Shown: positions 27,450-36,972, numbered from the stretch's first letter. The stretch is DNA of 64,000 bases from Pseudomonas denitrificans (nom. rej.) (GCF_008807415.1 NZ_CP043626.1:3038001-3102000); one strand, 5' to 3'. The notes: a model not told the origin generated them from the sequence alone. Program-made: numbers and translations.

Positions 27450-29861
27450 TCAGGCTTCGACCTTCTCCAGACGATCCCGCCCCAGCCGCTTGGCGCGATA
27501 CACCGCGCGGTCCACCTTGCGCATCAGGTCGTCCGCGCTTTCGCCGGGGCTCCAGGAGGCAACGCCGAAGCTTGCCGTCACCACGCCGACACCCTCCATC
27601 GGCTGCCCGCGCAAGGCCTTCCAGAGCGCCTCCGCCAGTAGCCAGGCCTGGTCCGTGGTGCTTCCCGGGCAGAGCACCACCAGTTCCTCGCCACCGATCC
27701 GGCAGAACACATCGACTTTGCGCAGGCGCTGCGCAATGCGTTGACACAGGGTGACCAGCACGATATCGCCCGCCTCGTGGCCGAAGCGGTCATTGATGTC
27801 CTTGAAGTGGTCGATATCGAACATCACCAGCGACAACGGCTCGCCATTGCGGGAACAGCGCGCCATGGCCTGATCCAGTTGCTCCTTGAAATAGCGGCGA
27901 TTGTGGATGCCCGTCAGTGCGTCGGTGACCGACAGGCGCCGCAACTCCATCTCCGCCTCCTTGCGCCGGGTAATGTCAGTGGCGATGCCCAGATACGCCG
28001 TGGTGTTGCCCGCCGAATCGCGCACACCGGTAATGATCAGGTTGATCTTCAGTTGCCGGCCATCTCGGCGCACGCAGGTCCACTCGTGCTCCTCGTGCCC
28101 CTCGCCCACGAGGGCGCCGACGACGTCGAAGCCGCGAATCTCGCGCCCGAGGATGCTCGACAGGTCCTGCGCGCGGCGACGGATCTCGTCCTTGACGAAG
28201 ACATTCTCCGGCACCGGCCGCCCGATCACTTCCTGGGCGCTGTAGCCGAACATGCGCTCGGCGCCCACATTGAAGCTGCGCACGAAGCCACGCAGATCGG
28301 TCGAGACGATGGCAACCTGGGTCGCCGCATCGAGCAGGCCGTGCAGGCGACTGTTGACCTCGCCCAGCTCCAGCTCGGCAGCCTTGCGCGAACTGATGTC
28401 GGTCTGGGTGCCGATCATGCGTCGCGGCGAACCATCGTTGTCGCGCTCGACCACCTGACCGCGATCCAGCACCCAGAGCCAGCGCCCACTCTTGCAGCGC
28501 AGCCGGTGCTCACTCTGGTACAGCGAGGATTCGCCGCGAAGATGCCGTCGCAGCGCCTCGCAGCGCACGTCCTTGTCATCAGGATGGACCCGGCTCAGGC
28601 TCTCGTCGGTGGTCGTGCCCACCTCGCTGTCGCGGTAGCCGAGCATGGCCTTCCAGGCATGGGAATAGAACACGTTGCCGGTATCCAGGCTCCAGTCCCA
28701 GACGCCGTGGCCGGCGCTGTCCATGGCGAAGTGCAGGCGCGCTTGATTCTCCTGCAGCTCCAGTTGATTGGCCCGCAACTCGGCGGTGCGCTCGTCCACC
28801 AGCTGCAAGGCCCGTTGGCGCTGGCCCAGCAGTGCCAGCACATAGCCCGCCAGCAACAGCGAAGTCAGCCCGCCCGCGAACGCCACCCAGAGCTGCGGAT
28901 GCCCCTGGTTGCGCCGCAGAAAGTCGCTGGAAGGTTCGACGCGCACCAGATAGTCACGACCGGCAAAAGGCAGGTGTCGCTCGGAAACCAGTCCTGCCGT
29001 CTGATCAGCCGCTACCTGGCTGCGATACAACGGCACATCCGGACGCGGGTCGCCGGCATCGCGCAGTGTCAGCGCCAGCTGCTCACCGCGCGCTTCCGAA
29101 CCCTGTTCGATGAGCAGGCGGTAGCTGATCGCCGCCAGCAGGATGCCCTGGATTCCGACGCGGGTTTCGGCTGTCGGGCTGGGCGTCGTACTGCTGCGAT
29201 AGAGTGGCGCCGCCAGCAGCAGGCCGGTGGAGTCCGCCGGCGGCGCACCAGGCAGGACCACGGGCATCGAGGCAGCCACCGAGCGCGTCTTCATCACACG
29301 CTGGGTCAACTCACGCCCCGGCAGGGTCGAGTTCAGATCCAGGCCCAGGGGCATCTCCTCCAGATACTCGGAAGCACCATAGAGGACGGGAAAATAGCGC
29401 TCGCGCACCTGCGCCGGAATCGGCTGACCCTGCAGGTTCAGCTCGAAAAGCATGTAATCGAGCATGCCGGCATCATGGGCGCGGGCTTCAAAGGCGTCGC
29501 GCTGACGCTGATCCACGCGCGGCAGCCAGGCGTACCCCAGCGTGTCGCCCAGCAGTGGGCTGACGAAGTGCTCGAACTCTTCACGGGAAACGTTCGTGGA
29601 GTTCTCAAAGAAGCGCTGGATCGACTCCAGCTCACTCTGCTGATTCGATAGCCGCTCGCGCACGCGCTCGATCCGCTCGTTGGCGGCGAGGGAAAATTGC
29701 TGTTCCAGAAAGGTGCGGGCGTTGCGCCACACATTCCAGCCGAGCAGCGCCGTCAGCAAGAGGCCAGCCACCAGCACGACGCCGGCGGCACGCAGGGCCT
29801 TCTTCTGGCTGGCGACTCCCTGAGCGGCGGGCAACTGCTCATAGGCCGGCAACTGAGTCAT
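27450..29861 (-). CDS. Membrane-bound CHASE-PAS-PAS-GGDEF diguanylate cyclase
   Basis: 803 residues. Order: short cytoplasmic N-terminus; TM1 (about 27-46); periplasmic CHASE domain (about 75-275, with YAWLPRVDQRQRDAFEARA); TM2 (about 315-335, LWVAFAGGLTSLLLAGYVLALL); two PAS domains each ending in a PAC-like segment (IGTQTDISSRKAAE, LGIATDITRRKEAE); and a GGDEF domain. The active-site loop reads RIGGEELVVL, and an I-site RKVD lies five residues before it, so product inhibition is likely. It should make c-di-GMP from GTP in response to a periplasmic ligand. ATG at 29859-29861 has GGGAAAG upstream. From memory this gene is absent between dacB and rlmKL in PAO1. Confidence 0.9.
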   Translation of the reverse strand: MTQLPAYEQLPAAQGVASQKKALRAAGVVLVAGLLLTALLGWNVWRNARTFLEQQFSLAANERIERVRERLSNQQSELESIQRFFENSTNVSREEFEHFVSPLLGDTLGYAWLPRVDQRQRDAFEARAHDAGMLDYMLFELNLQGQPIPAQVRERYFPVLYGASEYLEEMPLGLDLNSTLPGRELTQRVMKTRSVAASMPVVLPGAPPADSTGLLLAAPLYRSSTTPSPTAETRVGIQGILLAAISYRLLIEQGSEARGEQLALTLRDAGDPRPDVPLYRSQVAADQTAGLVSERHLPFAGRDYLVRVEPSSDFLRRNQGHPQLWVAFAGGLTSLLLAGYVLALLGQRQRALQLVDERTAELRANQLELQENQARLHFAMDSAGHGVWDWSLDTGNVFYSHAWKAMLGYRDSEVGTTTDESLSRVHPDDKDVRCEALRRHLRGESSLYQSEHRLRCKSGRWLWVLDRGQVVERDNDGSPRRMIGTQTDISSRKAAELELGEVNSRLHGLLDAATQVAIVSTDLRGFVRSFNVGAERMFGYSAQEVIGRPVPENVFVKDEIRRRAQDLSSILGREIRGFDVVGALVGEGHEEHEWTCVRRDGRQLKINLIITGVRDSAGNTTAYLGIATDITRRKEAEMELRRLSVTDALTGIHNRRYFKEQLDQAMARCSRNGEPLSLVMFDIDHFKDINDRFGHEAGDIVLVTLCQRIAQRLRKVDVFCRIGGEELVVLCPGSTTDQAWLLAEALWKALRGQPMEGVGVVTASFGVASWSPGESADDLMRKVDRAVYRAKRLGRDRLEKVEA

Positions 29862-29963
29862 GCGCTTTCCCAACTCTCAGGGTGACTCAGTTTTTATAGC
29901 AGCCGATGGCCATTTGCCCAGCTTTGGCACGACGCACGGCCCAGGCCGCGCGCCGCTCGGGCC

Positions 29964-32147
29964 TCAACGTACGCTGATGCGCCAGGCGCGGTGGATCTTG
30001 CTGTTGCGGGCAAAATCCTGGTCCAGCGTCTGGGCGCTGATTTCCTCGACCTGGTAACGCGCTGCCAGCCCTTCATCCAATTCGAACTTGCGGAAGTTGT
30101 TGGAGAAGTACAGCACCCCGCCCCTGGCCAGTCGCGCCATGGCCAGGTCGATCAGTTCAACGTGGTCGCGCTGCACATCGAAAACGCCTTCCATGCGCTT
30201 GGAGTTGGAGAAGGTCGGCGGGTCGATGAACACCAGGTCGTATTCGCCGCGGTCCTCGCGCAGCCACTCCATGACGTCGCTCTGCACCAGGCGTTGCTTG
30301 TCGGAGAAGCCGTTGAGCGACAGGTTGCGCCGCGCCCAGTCCAGGTAGGTCTTCGACAGGTCGACGCTGGTGGTGCTGCGCGCATCGCCCTTGGCGGCAT
30401 GTACGGTGGCCGTGGCGGTGTAGCAGAACAGGTTGAGGAAGCGTTTGCCGGCCGCCTCGCGCTGGATGCGCAGGCGGATCGGCCGGTGATCGAGGAACAG
30501 GCCGGTGTCGAGGTAGTCGGTCAGGTTGACCAGCAGCTTCACGCCGCCCTCTTCGACTTCCATGAAGCGGCCTTCGGCGTTCTGCCGTTCGTACTGCTTC
30601 TTGCCGGTCTGGCGCTCGCGACGCTTGATCACGATGCGCTCAGTGGGAATGCCCAGCGCCTGCGGCAACGCGGCGAGCGCGTCGAGAAGACGAATCTGCG
30701 CCTTCTCCGGGTCGATGGACTTGGGCGCCGCGTATTCCTGCACGTGCGCCCAGTCGCGATACAGGTCCACGGCCAGGGCGTACTCGGGCATGTCGGCGTC
30801 ATACACCCGGTAGCACTCGATCTTCTCCTTGCGCGCCCACTTGCCGAGCGCCTTGACATTCTTCTGCAGGCGGTTGGCGAACATCTGGCCGCCTTCGCTC
30901 AGGCGAGCCTGTTCGATCACGGCGGCGCCCTGAGCCGGAGCGGCATCGCTGCGTTCGCCACGCTCGCCGGTCACGAACTGGCGCGGCTCCACCTCGAGCA
31001 TGATCAGCTTGCACGGCAGCGCGCCGTTGAAGAAGGCGTACTGCTTGTGGCTGCGGATGCCCATGCGCTTGCCGAGCTCCGGCGCGCCGGTGAACACGCC
31101 GGCGCTCCAGCCCAGGCAGCTCTGGCGCAGACGCTCGCCCAGATGCTGGTACAGGTACAGCAGGCTCGCTTCATCACCCAGGCGCTCGCCGTAGGGCGGG
31201 TTGCAGATGATCAGGCCCTTCTGGCCCTTGTCCGGGCGTGGCTCGAAAGTGGCCAGCTCACCCTGGTAGATCTTCACCCACTCGGCCAGGCCGGAGCGTT
31301 CGATGTTATTGCGCGCCGGCTGGATCAGGCGCGGGTCGGCTTCATAGCCGCGAATCCACAGCGGCGTCCTGGCAAGGCCAGCCTCGGCACGCTGCTGGGC
31401 TTCCTCTATCAGCTTCTTCCAGATCGCCGGCACATGGCCCAGCCAGTTGCTGAAGCCCCAGCGCTCGCGCTTGAGGTTTGGCGCTATGTCGGCAGCAATC
31501 AGGCCGGCTTCGATGAGGAAGGTGCCAACGCCACACATCGGGTCAGACAATGCGCCGCCTTCAGCGGCGATCTTCGGCCAACCGGCGCGGATAAGGACCG
31601 CAGCGGCGAGGTTTTCCTTCAGCGGCGCAGCGCCCTGCTGCAGGCGGTAGCCACGCTGGTGCAGGCTGTGGCCGGAAAGGTCCAGCGACAGCACGGCCTG
31701 GCCGCGATCCAGGTGCAGGTGCACGCGAATGTCCGGGTTGACCTTGTCCACGGTCGGCCGCTTGCCGAACTCGGCACGCAGGTTGTCGACGATGGCGTCT
31801 TTCACCTTCAGCGCGCCGAAGTGGGTGTTGTCGATGCCCGAGCCCTTGCCGCTGAACTCCACCGCGAGGCTGCCGCCGGCATCCAGGTGGTCGCTCCAGG
31901 ATACGGCGTTGACGCCCAGATAGAGGTCTTCGGCGTTGCTCACCGGGAAGCGCGACAGCACCAGCAGCACACGGTTGGCCAGGCGCGACCAGAGGCACAG
32001 GCGGTAGGCCGTCTCCAGGTCGCCCTTGCCGCGAATGGCCGAAACCTGGGCGCGCGCCTCGGTCAGCCCGAGCGCCTGGGCTTCCTCCAGCAACAGGCCA
32101 TCGAGCCCTTTCGGGCAGGTGAGGAAGAGATCGTGCAAATCCGACAT
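29964..32147 (-). CDS. rlmKL: Bifunctional 23S rRNA methyltransferase RlmKL
   Basis: 727 residues, a fusion of RlmL (m2G2445) and RlmK (m7G2069). N-terminal THUMP domain (MSDLHDLFLTCPKGLDGLL...), then the RlmL methyltransferase with DPMCGVGTFLIEAG (SAM loop) and catalytic ICNPPYGERLG, then the RlmK half with FLNLFCYTATATVHAAKGDA (SAM loop) and FIDPPTFSNSKRM. Length and order are those of the gammaproteobacterial enzyme. Methylates 23S rRNA in the cytoplasm. PA3048-like. Terminator not evident. Confidence 0.96.
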   Translation of the reverse strand: MSDLHDLFLTCPKGLDGLLLEEAQALGLTEARAQVSAIRGKGDLETAYRLCLWSRLANRVLLVLSRFPVSNAEDLYLGVNAVSWSDHLDAGGSLAVEFSGKGSGIDNTHFGALKVKDAIVDNLRAEFGKRPTVDKVNPDIRVHLHLDRGQAVLSLDLSGHSLHQRGYRLQQGAAPLKENLAAAVLIRAGWPKIAAEGGALSDPMCGVGTFLIEAGLIAADIAPNLKRERWGFSNWLGHVPAIWKKLIEEAQQRAEAGLARTPLWIRGYEADPRLIQPARNNIERSGLAEWVKIYQGELATFEPRPDKGQKGLIICNPPYGERLGDEASLLYLYQHLGERLRQSCLGWSAGVFTGAPELGKRMGIRSHKQYAFFNGALPCKLIMLEVEPRQFVTGERGERSDAAPAQGAAVIEQARLSEGGQMFANRLQKNVKALGKWARKEKIECYRVYDADMPEYALAVDLYRDWAHVQEYAAPKSIDPEKAQIRLLDALAALPQALGIPTERIVIKRRERQTGKKQYERQNAEGRFMEVEEGGVKLLVNLTDYLDTGLFLDHRPIRLRIQREAAGKRFLNLFCYTATATVHAAKGDARSTTSVDLSKTYLDWARRNLSLNGFSDKQRLVQSDVMEWLREDRGEYDLVFIDPPTFSNSKRMEGVFDVQRDHVELIDLAMARLARGGVLYFSNNFRKFELDEGLAARYQVEEISAQTLDQDFARNSKIHRAWRISVR

Positions 32148-32625
32148 GCAAATAGTTCCCGGGCCGCAGCCCTTTCATCAAAGCCGCTTATGGCCTTGTC
32201 GGCCACCTTGGGTTCATTCGAGTGAACCCAGGCGACCCCTGTAGTCATTTTCAGGGATGGACCGGCTACCGGCCTGCGGCCTCGCGTCGCAGAAAGTCAT
32301 CCCACTCGTCGGAACGAGAGGTGGTCTCAATTAGACACACATTCCTCTTGATCCTCGGCAAGCTCCCGCCCCTGGCGGGTTATGCCGTACTGGCATTTTG
32401 CAAACCGGGCGAACCTTATGGCCCAAACCCATAAGAGTTACGTCCTTATGACAAATTGGTCATTCACAGCCCCGGAACCTTTAGATAGAACTCGGGGTAA
32501 TCCTTCACCGCAATGGTGTCGGGCGGGGCGCGTCACGCCGGCAATGCGCCCATTGGCGGAATATTCCGCCCGGCCTCCCTGGGGGCCAACGGGACATAAC
32601 AGTCAACAAGTGAGGGCAACACCCT
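32148..32625. other. 478-base divergent region between rlmKL and rmf
   Basis: No gene seen. It holds the rlmKL promoter and, on the other strand, the long leader and promoter of rmf. The only structure noticed is the perfect 7-bp inverted repeat at 32415-32435, described separately. Confidence 0.6.
32415..32435. repeat. Inverted repeat upstream of rmf
   Basis: CTTATGG-CCCAAAC-CCATAAG, perfect 7-bp arms with a 7-nt loop, about 190 bases before the rmf start. A further CCTTATG follows at 32444. Could be an operator or an RNA hairpin in the rmf leader. Confidence 0.5.
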
Positions 32626-32844
32626 ATGAGAAGACTTAAGCGTGATCCGTTGGAAAGAGCCTTTTTGCGTGGTTATCAGCACGGCATTACTGGAAAATCT
32701 CGCGACCTCTGTCCGTTTACCCATCCCACTACCCGGCAATCCTGGCTCAACGGCTGGCGTGAGGGCCGCGGCGACAACTGGGATGGTTTGACCGGCGCCG
32801 CCGGTATTCAACGAGTGAACCAATTGCAGCACGCAACAGGCTGA
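32626..32844 (+). CDS. rmf: Ribosome modulation factor RMF
   Basis: 72 residues, basic, with the conserved N-terminus MRRLKRDPLERAFLRGYQHG and CPFTHPTTRQSWLNGWREGR. RMF binds 30S/70S ribosomes in stationary phase and dimerises them into inactive 100S particles. It has its own transcription unit with a 478-base upstream region and a terminator at 32907. Expected regulation is by growth phase/ppGpp, known for the family but not read from the sequence. PA3049-like. Confidence 0.97.
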   Translation: MRRLKRDPLERAFLRGYQHGITGKSRDLCPFTHPTTRQSWLNGWREGRGDNWDGLTGAAGIQRVNQLQHATG

Positions 32845-32906
32845 ATCCAGGGTCACCCACGACTTCCCCAAGCCGCCCCATCCGGGCGGAAAAGGGCGCA
32901 AGCCCA

Positions 32907-32935
32907 AGGGCTCCGAAAGGAGCCCTACTTATTTC
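32907..32935. terminator. Terminator between rmf and pyrD
   Basis: AGGGCTCC-GAAA-GGAGCCCT, a perfect 8-bp stem with a GNRA tetraloop, followed by an AT-rich tail ACTTATTTCT. Serves the convergent genes ending at 32844 and 32948. Confidence 0.85.
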
Positions 32936-32947
32936 TGCTACCTGTCC

Positions 32948-33973
32948 TTACGCCCGCTTGGCCGCCGCAATGGCGTCCACCGCCTCGCGGATCAGTGCCG
33001 GGCCCTTGTAGATGAACCCCGAATAGATCTGCACCAGGCTCGCACCCGCAGCGATCTTCTCCGCCGCATGCGCGCCTTCGGTGATGCCGCCGGCGGCGAT
33101 GATCGGCAGACGGCCGCCCAGCTCACCAGCCAGCACCTTGACGATATGGGTACTCTTCTCGCGCACCGGAGCGCCCGACAGGCCACCCGCCTCGTTGCCG
33201 AACGGCAGGTGCTCGACGCCTTCGCGGCCCAGGGTGGTGTTGGTGGCGATCACCGCGTCCATACCCGACTCGATCAGCGCAGCGGCGACCATCGCGGTCT
33301 CCTCATCACTCATGTCCGGCGCGATCTTGATCGCCAGCGGCACCCGGCGGCCGTGCTGCACGGCCAGGTCTTCCTGGCGCAGGCGCAGCGCTTCGAGCAG
33401 TTGCTTGAGCGAATCGCCGAACTGCAGGCTGCGCAGGCCGGGGGTATTCGGCGAACTGACGTTGACCGTGACATAGCTGGCGTGGGCGTAGACCTTGTCC
33501 AGGCAGATCAGGTAGTCATCGACCGCGCGCTCGACCGGGGTGTCGAAGTTCTTGCCGATATTGATGCCCAGCACGCCCTTGTACTTGGCCGCCTTGACCC
33601 GTTCGATCAGGTGATCGACGCCGTGGTTGTTGAAGCCCATGCGATTGATGATCGCGGTAGCTTGCGGCAGGCGGAAGATGCGCGGCTTGGGGTTGCCCGG
33701 CTGCGGACGCGGGGTGACGGTGCCGATCTCTACGAAACCGAAGCCCAGCTGGGCGAAGCCGTCGATGGCATCGCCATTCTTGTCCAGGCCGGCGGCCAGC
33801 CCCACGGGGTTGGCGAACTCCAGCCCCATGACCTTTACTGGCAGGCTTTTGGGTGCTTGCGTCAACAGGCCGTTGAGGCCCAGACGGCCACCCGCGCCGA
33901 TCAGGTCGATGGACAATTCATGGGAGGTTTCCGGGGAGAGCTTGAACAGGAGCTCGCGGGCCAGGCTGTACAT
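32948..33973 (-). CDS. pyrD: Dihydroorotate dehydrogenase (quinone), class 2
   Basis: 341 residues. N-terminal membrane-associating helices [21 protein letters not shown] typical of class 2 enzymes, then the FMN barrel with [36 protein letters not shown], the active-site-Ser region [17 protein letters not shown], and the C-terminal phosphate-binding [34 protein letters not shown]. Oxidises dihydroorotate to orotate in pyrimidine synthesis using the quinone pool. PA3050-like. Confidence 0.97.
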   Translation of the reverse strand: MYSLARELLFKLSPETSHELSIDLIGAGGRLGLNGLLTQAPKSLPVKVMGLEFANPVGLAAGLDKNGDAIDGFAQLGFGFVEIGTVTPRPQPGNPKPRIFRLPQATAIINRMGFNNHGVDHLIERVKAAKYKGVLGINIGKNFDTPVERAVDDYLICLDKVYAHASYVTVNVSSPNTPGLRSLQFGDSLKQLLEALRLRQEDLAVQHGRRVPLAIKIAPDMSDEETAMVAAALIESGMDAVIATNTTLGREGVEHLPFGNEAGGLSGAPVREKSTHIVKVLAGELGGRLPIIAAGGITEGAHAAEKIAAGASLVQIYSGFIYKGPALIREAVDAIAAAKRA

Positions 33974-34026
33974 GGTCGGGCATCGGTCGGCAAAATGGGG
34001 CGCTATTATAGCCAGCCCGCCCTCGC

Positions 34027-34248
34027 TCAGGCGAGGCGACGCAGCGCCAGCAGCCGCCCGGAATCGTCGAATTCCAGCTCGAAGCTGCCGTGAACTCCGG
34101 AGTGAGTGACGAATGGACGCAGGTGATGCGCCGGCAGATTGACCCTCCGACCATCACGACTGGTCACCTGAACCCGATTGGCATGCCCGCGATAGAGCGC
34201 TTGCAGCCGGTCCGCCGACAGGGATATATCCAGCACAACGCAAGCCAT
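34027..34248 (-). CDS. DUF2835 family protein
   Basis: 73 residues: [21 protein letters not shown]...[47 protein letters not shown]. The pattern of a small all-beta protein with VxxxDGRRVxLPAxHLRPFVTxxGVxGxFEL fits the DUF2835 family of Pseudomonas. A strong Shine-Dalgarno GGAGG precedes the ATG at 34246-34248; the longer upstream reading is out of character. Function unknown. PA3051-like, 53 bases upstream of pyrD on the same strand. Confidence 0.82.
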   Translation of the reverse strand: MACVVLDISLSADRLQALYRGHANRVQVTSRDGRRVNLPAHHLRPFVTHSGVHGSFELEFDDSGRLLALRRLA

Positions 34249-34397
34249 GGAGGCCTCCAGCAAGTGAAGGAAAGAATTTTGCCACAACGCATGCGCCCAA
34301 CAGCGCCAGGGTTTTCTATGCTTAGGGCAATTCGCCGCGCATCGGGCCCGGCGCTTCCTGCACTGACCAGCCGGCCATCGGGAGTCTCGCGTCGTCC

Positions 34398-35279
34398 ATG
34401 AGTCAACCACCTCGCCCCCGCAGCGTGACCAGCCGGCTGGCCGCCCTCGCCCAGCGCCTGGGCATCGGCAGCGCCGATGGGCGCAACGTCGCCGAACGCA
34501 GTCGGAGCCTGTCCCTGCCCTTCGAACCGCTGCCGGACTGGCCTGCCGGCCTGGGCTGGCATTCCGGCGCGCCGCTCTACCGGCTGATCGACCTGCCGCG
34601 TGGCGCGCTGTCCGGGCCGGTGCAGGAAGACAAGGCACGCATCCATAGCGTTCTCAAGCGCCTGGTGGCCTGCCACCGCGAAGAGCATCCCGCCGTCGAT
34701 ATTCGAAGTATCGATGGTCTCTGCTGCCGCAGCCTGCTCGACAGCCCCCTGGCGGGGCTCGAAGAGCTTTCCAACTGCGAGCAGTGCCGCAAGGTGCGGA
34801 TCATCAGCTACAACGACTTCACCAAGGTGCTGGGAGTGGCCCTGCCCGGCTTCGAGCGCAAGGCACCTCTGCAGTTGCGCAGCGCAGGCTGGCACGGCGC
34901 GCGGTTGTTCTGGGACGACGACAATCACCCCTGCGAACTGGCCAATGCGGTGGTCTACGCCCGCCGCCGTGGGCTGGAGATCATCCTGCCCGCGAACATC
35001 CAGCGCTTCGAACTGCAAGTCACGGTACTGGATGAGCTGGAGCGCGACTTCCACATCCTGGCCATGCCGGCCAAGGCCTGGAGCGACGCGTCGTTCATGG
35101 AGCTGTTGCTGGAGACCGGCATGCCCTATGCCCGTTTCGGCCTGTTCAACTCGGAAACCCCGGAGAGCCTGCTGCTGCCTCGGGACCATCCGCAGTCCGA
35201 TGCCTTCGGCCAGGGACTGCGGGAGGCCGGCGCGCCGGATGTGGTCGCCTACCTGCGCCGCGCTGGCAAGGCGGCCTGA
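34398..35279 (+). CDS. Conserved hypothetical protein
   Basis: 293 residues, no signal peptide or membrane segment. Not recognised beyond being a typical Pseudomonas conserved hypothetical (PA3052 by position; possibly the DUF6685 family, from memory). Visible features: a basic N-terminus, a CxxC in NCEQCRKVRIISYNDF and a run of alternating beta/alpha segments such as GLEIILPANIQRFELQVTVLDELERDFHILAMPAKAW. Divergent from the DUF2835 gene. Codon use is like its neighbours, so it looks like a real core gene. Confidence 0.75.
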   Translation: MSQPPRPRSVTSRLAALAQRLGIGSADGRNVAERSRSLSLPFEPLPDWPAGLGWHSGAPLYRLIDLPRGALSGPVQEDKARIHSVLKRLVACHREEHPAVDIRSIDGLCCRSLLDSPLAGLEELSNCEQCRKVRIISYNDFTKVLGVALPGFERKAPLQLRSAGWHGARLFWDDDNHPCELANAVVYARRRGLEIILPANIQRFELQVTVLDELERDFHILAMPAKAWSDASFMELLLETGMPYARFGLFNSETPESLLLPRDHPQSDAFGQGLREAGAPDVVAYLRRAGKAA

Positions 35280-35288
35280 CCCGCAGCG

Positions 35289-35702
35289 TCACTCCCCGAG
35301 CGCATCCTCACCGAGCTGGCGCTCTTCCTCGTCCAGGCTTTCCAGCACCTCATGATGCCGGGCTCGCCACTCTTCCAGGCTGAGCCCCAGGGTCGCCAGC
35401 AGTTGCGGATTGCTCTTCACCAGGTAGACCGCCGCGCGCTGGGCGGAGTCCTCCACCTTCCAGTCCACCTCGTCCGAATCGATCGGCGCTTCATAAGTGA
35501 TCCAGCGGGCGAAGTCCGGGTACACGCTGCAGACCTTCTGGAAATCCAGGTCACGCATGCGCTGGTTGCCGTACTCGATGTTCTCCACATCCTTGGCCTT
35601 CATGCCGACCGTCTCGGCGAAGGCGCGGCGTGACAGTCCGGTCAACGAGCGAAGCGCCCGTAGTCTTTCTCCCGCAGTAAACAGGAAACGTTTCTTCATC
35701 AT
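35289..35702 (-). CDS. Xre-like helix-turn-helix protein
   Basis: 137 residues. An N-terminal Xre/Cro-type HTH is visible: GERLRALRSLTGLSRRAFAETVGMKAKDVENIEYGNQRM, with the usual 'R(L)LRxxxGLSxxxFAxxVG...xxxxIExGxxxM' pattern. The C-terminal half is acidic (EEWRARHHEVLESLDEEERQLGEDALGE). Two consecutive ATGs (35697-35702); the first was taken. Divergent from a small excisionase-like gene across 121 bases, a layout reminiscent of a phage repressor/Cox switch, but no other phage gene is nearby. Convergent with the preceding hypothetical gene (9-base gap). Confidence 0.78.
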   Translation of the reverse strand: MMKKRFLFTAGERLRALRSLTGLSRRAFAETVGMKAKDVENIEYGNQRMRDLDFQKVCSVYPDFARWITYEAPIDSDEVDWKVEDSAQRAAVYLVKSNPQLLATLGLSLEEWRARHHEVLESLDEEERQLGEDALGE

Positions 35703-35823
35703 GCGTCATCCATCTCCGAGACTGCCAAAGCCCGGAAAAACACCCTAACAATTAGGATAAATTCGCGATCCAGGCCGTAGCGGAGGCCGTGGATCAAAGC
35801 GACGGGATGGTGCGGGACACAGC

Positions 35824-36036
35824 ATGAACGATGAAAGCGGATTCAGCCCTGACCTGCTCGCAGGTGGCTATTACGTGACGCCTCAGCGCTTTGCGGAGCT
35901 GGTCGGTCTCAAAGATCGTCCCGCCATTGTGCAAGGCTGGATCGATGAGGGGGCGATACCGACACGCCGCCTGCGCGGCCAGGTTCTCGTCGACCTGGGC
36001 GCCCTGCTGCTGATGACCCAGCCGGATCAGGCCTGA
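35824..36036 (+). CDS. Small excisionase/Cox-like DNA-binding protein
   Basis: 70 residues. YYVTPQRFAELVGLKDRPAIVQGWIDEGAIPTRRLRGQVLVDLGALL fits the winged-helix/MerR-like fold of phage Cox and excisionase proteins: a helix-turn-helix that ends in a W-x-x-x-G-x-I/P-T/R-R-R-x-x-G motif followed by a beta wing. Divergent from the Xre-like gene. Its 3' end overlaps the convergent next gene by 10 bases. It may regulate rather than excise; no integrase is present. Confidence 0.65.
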   Translation: MNDESGFSPDLLAGGYYVTPQRFAELVGLKDRPAIVQGWIDEGAIPTRRLRGQVLVDLGALLLMTQPDQA

Positions 36037-36557
36037 TCCGATTCCCGGGCGGCCTGCAGCGCCGGTACGGCGGGAATGCCGATGTCCACGCAGAGTGCCA
36101 GGACGCGCTCCAGGTCATTGCGGTAGACCAGCACGCACTGCAGTTCGGTATCCAGCGGCTCGCTGAAGTCCACGAGCACGTAGCCGCCTTTTTCCGGGTA
36201 GAGCGCGCCGAGCTGGGTCTGGATGCGGTTCAGCGCGGCCAGCGGCTCAGTCTTGCGCAGTTGCTTGGCCTGCAGCACAAAGCTCACGCTCGGGTCGAAG
36301 GAAGCGCGGATCTCGCCGAACAGCTCTTCAAAGCTGTCGCCCATGAACAGCACGATTTCCGGCAGGCTGCCCACCACCACCCACTCACCCAGCGGGATGG
36401 GGAAGTCCTCGTCGTAGTTGATGTCCGGATTGGCGACGAGGAAGGCCGCCGGATCGGCGTAGGCCTGCGAAGCTTCGTCGGCGATCTGCTGGATCTCCTC
36501 TTCGCCCAGGCAGCCGGAGCTGATCAGCGTAAGAAGTTCGGCAAGTTGCGCTTTCAT
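36027..36557 (-). CDS. Conserved hypothetical acidic protein
   Basis: 176 residues, strongly acidic, no signal peptide. Not recognised with confidence; possibly the DUF6630-type family. Visible segments: LAELLTLISSGCLGEEEIQQIADEASQAY (helical), NPDINYDEDFPIPLGEWVVVGSLPEIVLFMGDSFEELF (beta/turn rich), and a C-terminal ELQCVLVYRNDLERVLALC. The ATG at 36555-36557 is chosen because the longer upstream reading has no homology-like features and runs through the lipoprotein promoter region. Convergent with the Cox-like gene. Confidence 0.7.
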   Translation of the reverse strand: MKAQLAELLTLISSGCLGEEEIQQIADEASQAYADPAAFLVANPDINYDEDFPIPLGEWVVVGSLPEIVLFMGDSFEELFGEIRASFDPSVSFVLQAKQLRKTEPLAALNRIQTQLGALYPEKGGYVLVDFSEPLDTELQCVLVYRNDLERVLALCVDIGIPAVPALQAARESDQA

Positions 36558-36756
36558 GGGGAGGTCCTGCAGAGAGATGAACAGCCGGAAAGGATATCCG
36601 TATTCGCTGTAAAACGCCGCAGCCGGGAACTTTCTGTCAGAAAAAGGCGTCCGAAGTCGCCAGAAACGATACCCACTATTGAACGGGATGATTTCTGCTC
36701 GCTTCGAGCGGTTGATAGCCTGACAACCATCCCGAACCAGCCTGCGTGTGAAAACC

Positions 36757-36972
36757 ATGAACCGTGCCCTCGCCCTTCTCTCCATGACCCTGCCTTTGTG
36801 GCTGGTGGGCTGCGCCAGCCAACCGGCGCCGCAGCAAGAGCCCTACAGCGATGAGCAAGTGAAGTCCTTCGCGCTGAAGATGCTGGGTGCCAGCAACATG
36901 TCCGACGAGTTGTACGCCAAGTACCGTCGGGCACTGACCGAGCCGCACGAGGATGGGCGGAGCGGGAGCTGA
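36757..36972 (+). CDS. Small lipoprotein
   Basis: 71-residue precursor: short basic n-region, hydrophobic ALLSMTLPLWL and lipobox LVGC (Cys about residue 19), then a mature peptide of about 50 residues (SQPAPQQEPYSDEQVKSFALKMLGASNMSDELYAKYRRALTEPHED). The ATG at 36757 was chosen; an in-frame GTG at 36748 would add three residues. No clear Shine-Dalgarno. Function unknown. Confidence 0.7.
   Translation: MNRALALLSMTLPLWLVGCASQPAPQQEPYSDEQVKSFALKMLGASNMSDELYAKYRRALTEPHEDGRSGS

Noticed and set aside
29991..32225. 744-codon open frame opposite rlmKL
   Set aside because: Mirror of a firmly identified gene; no homology-like features.
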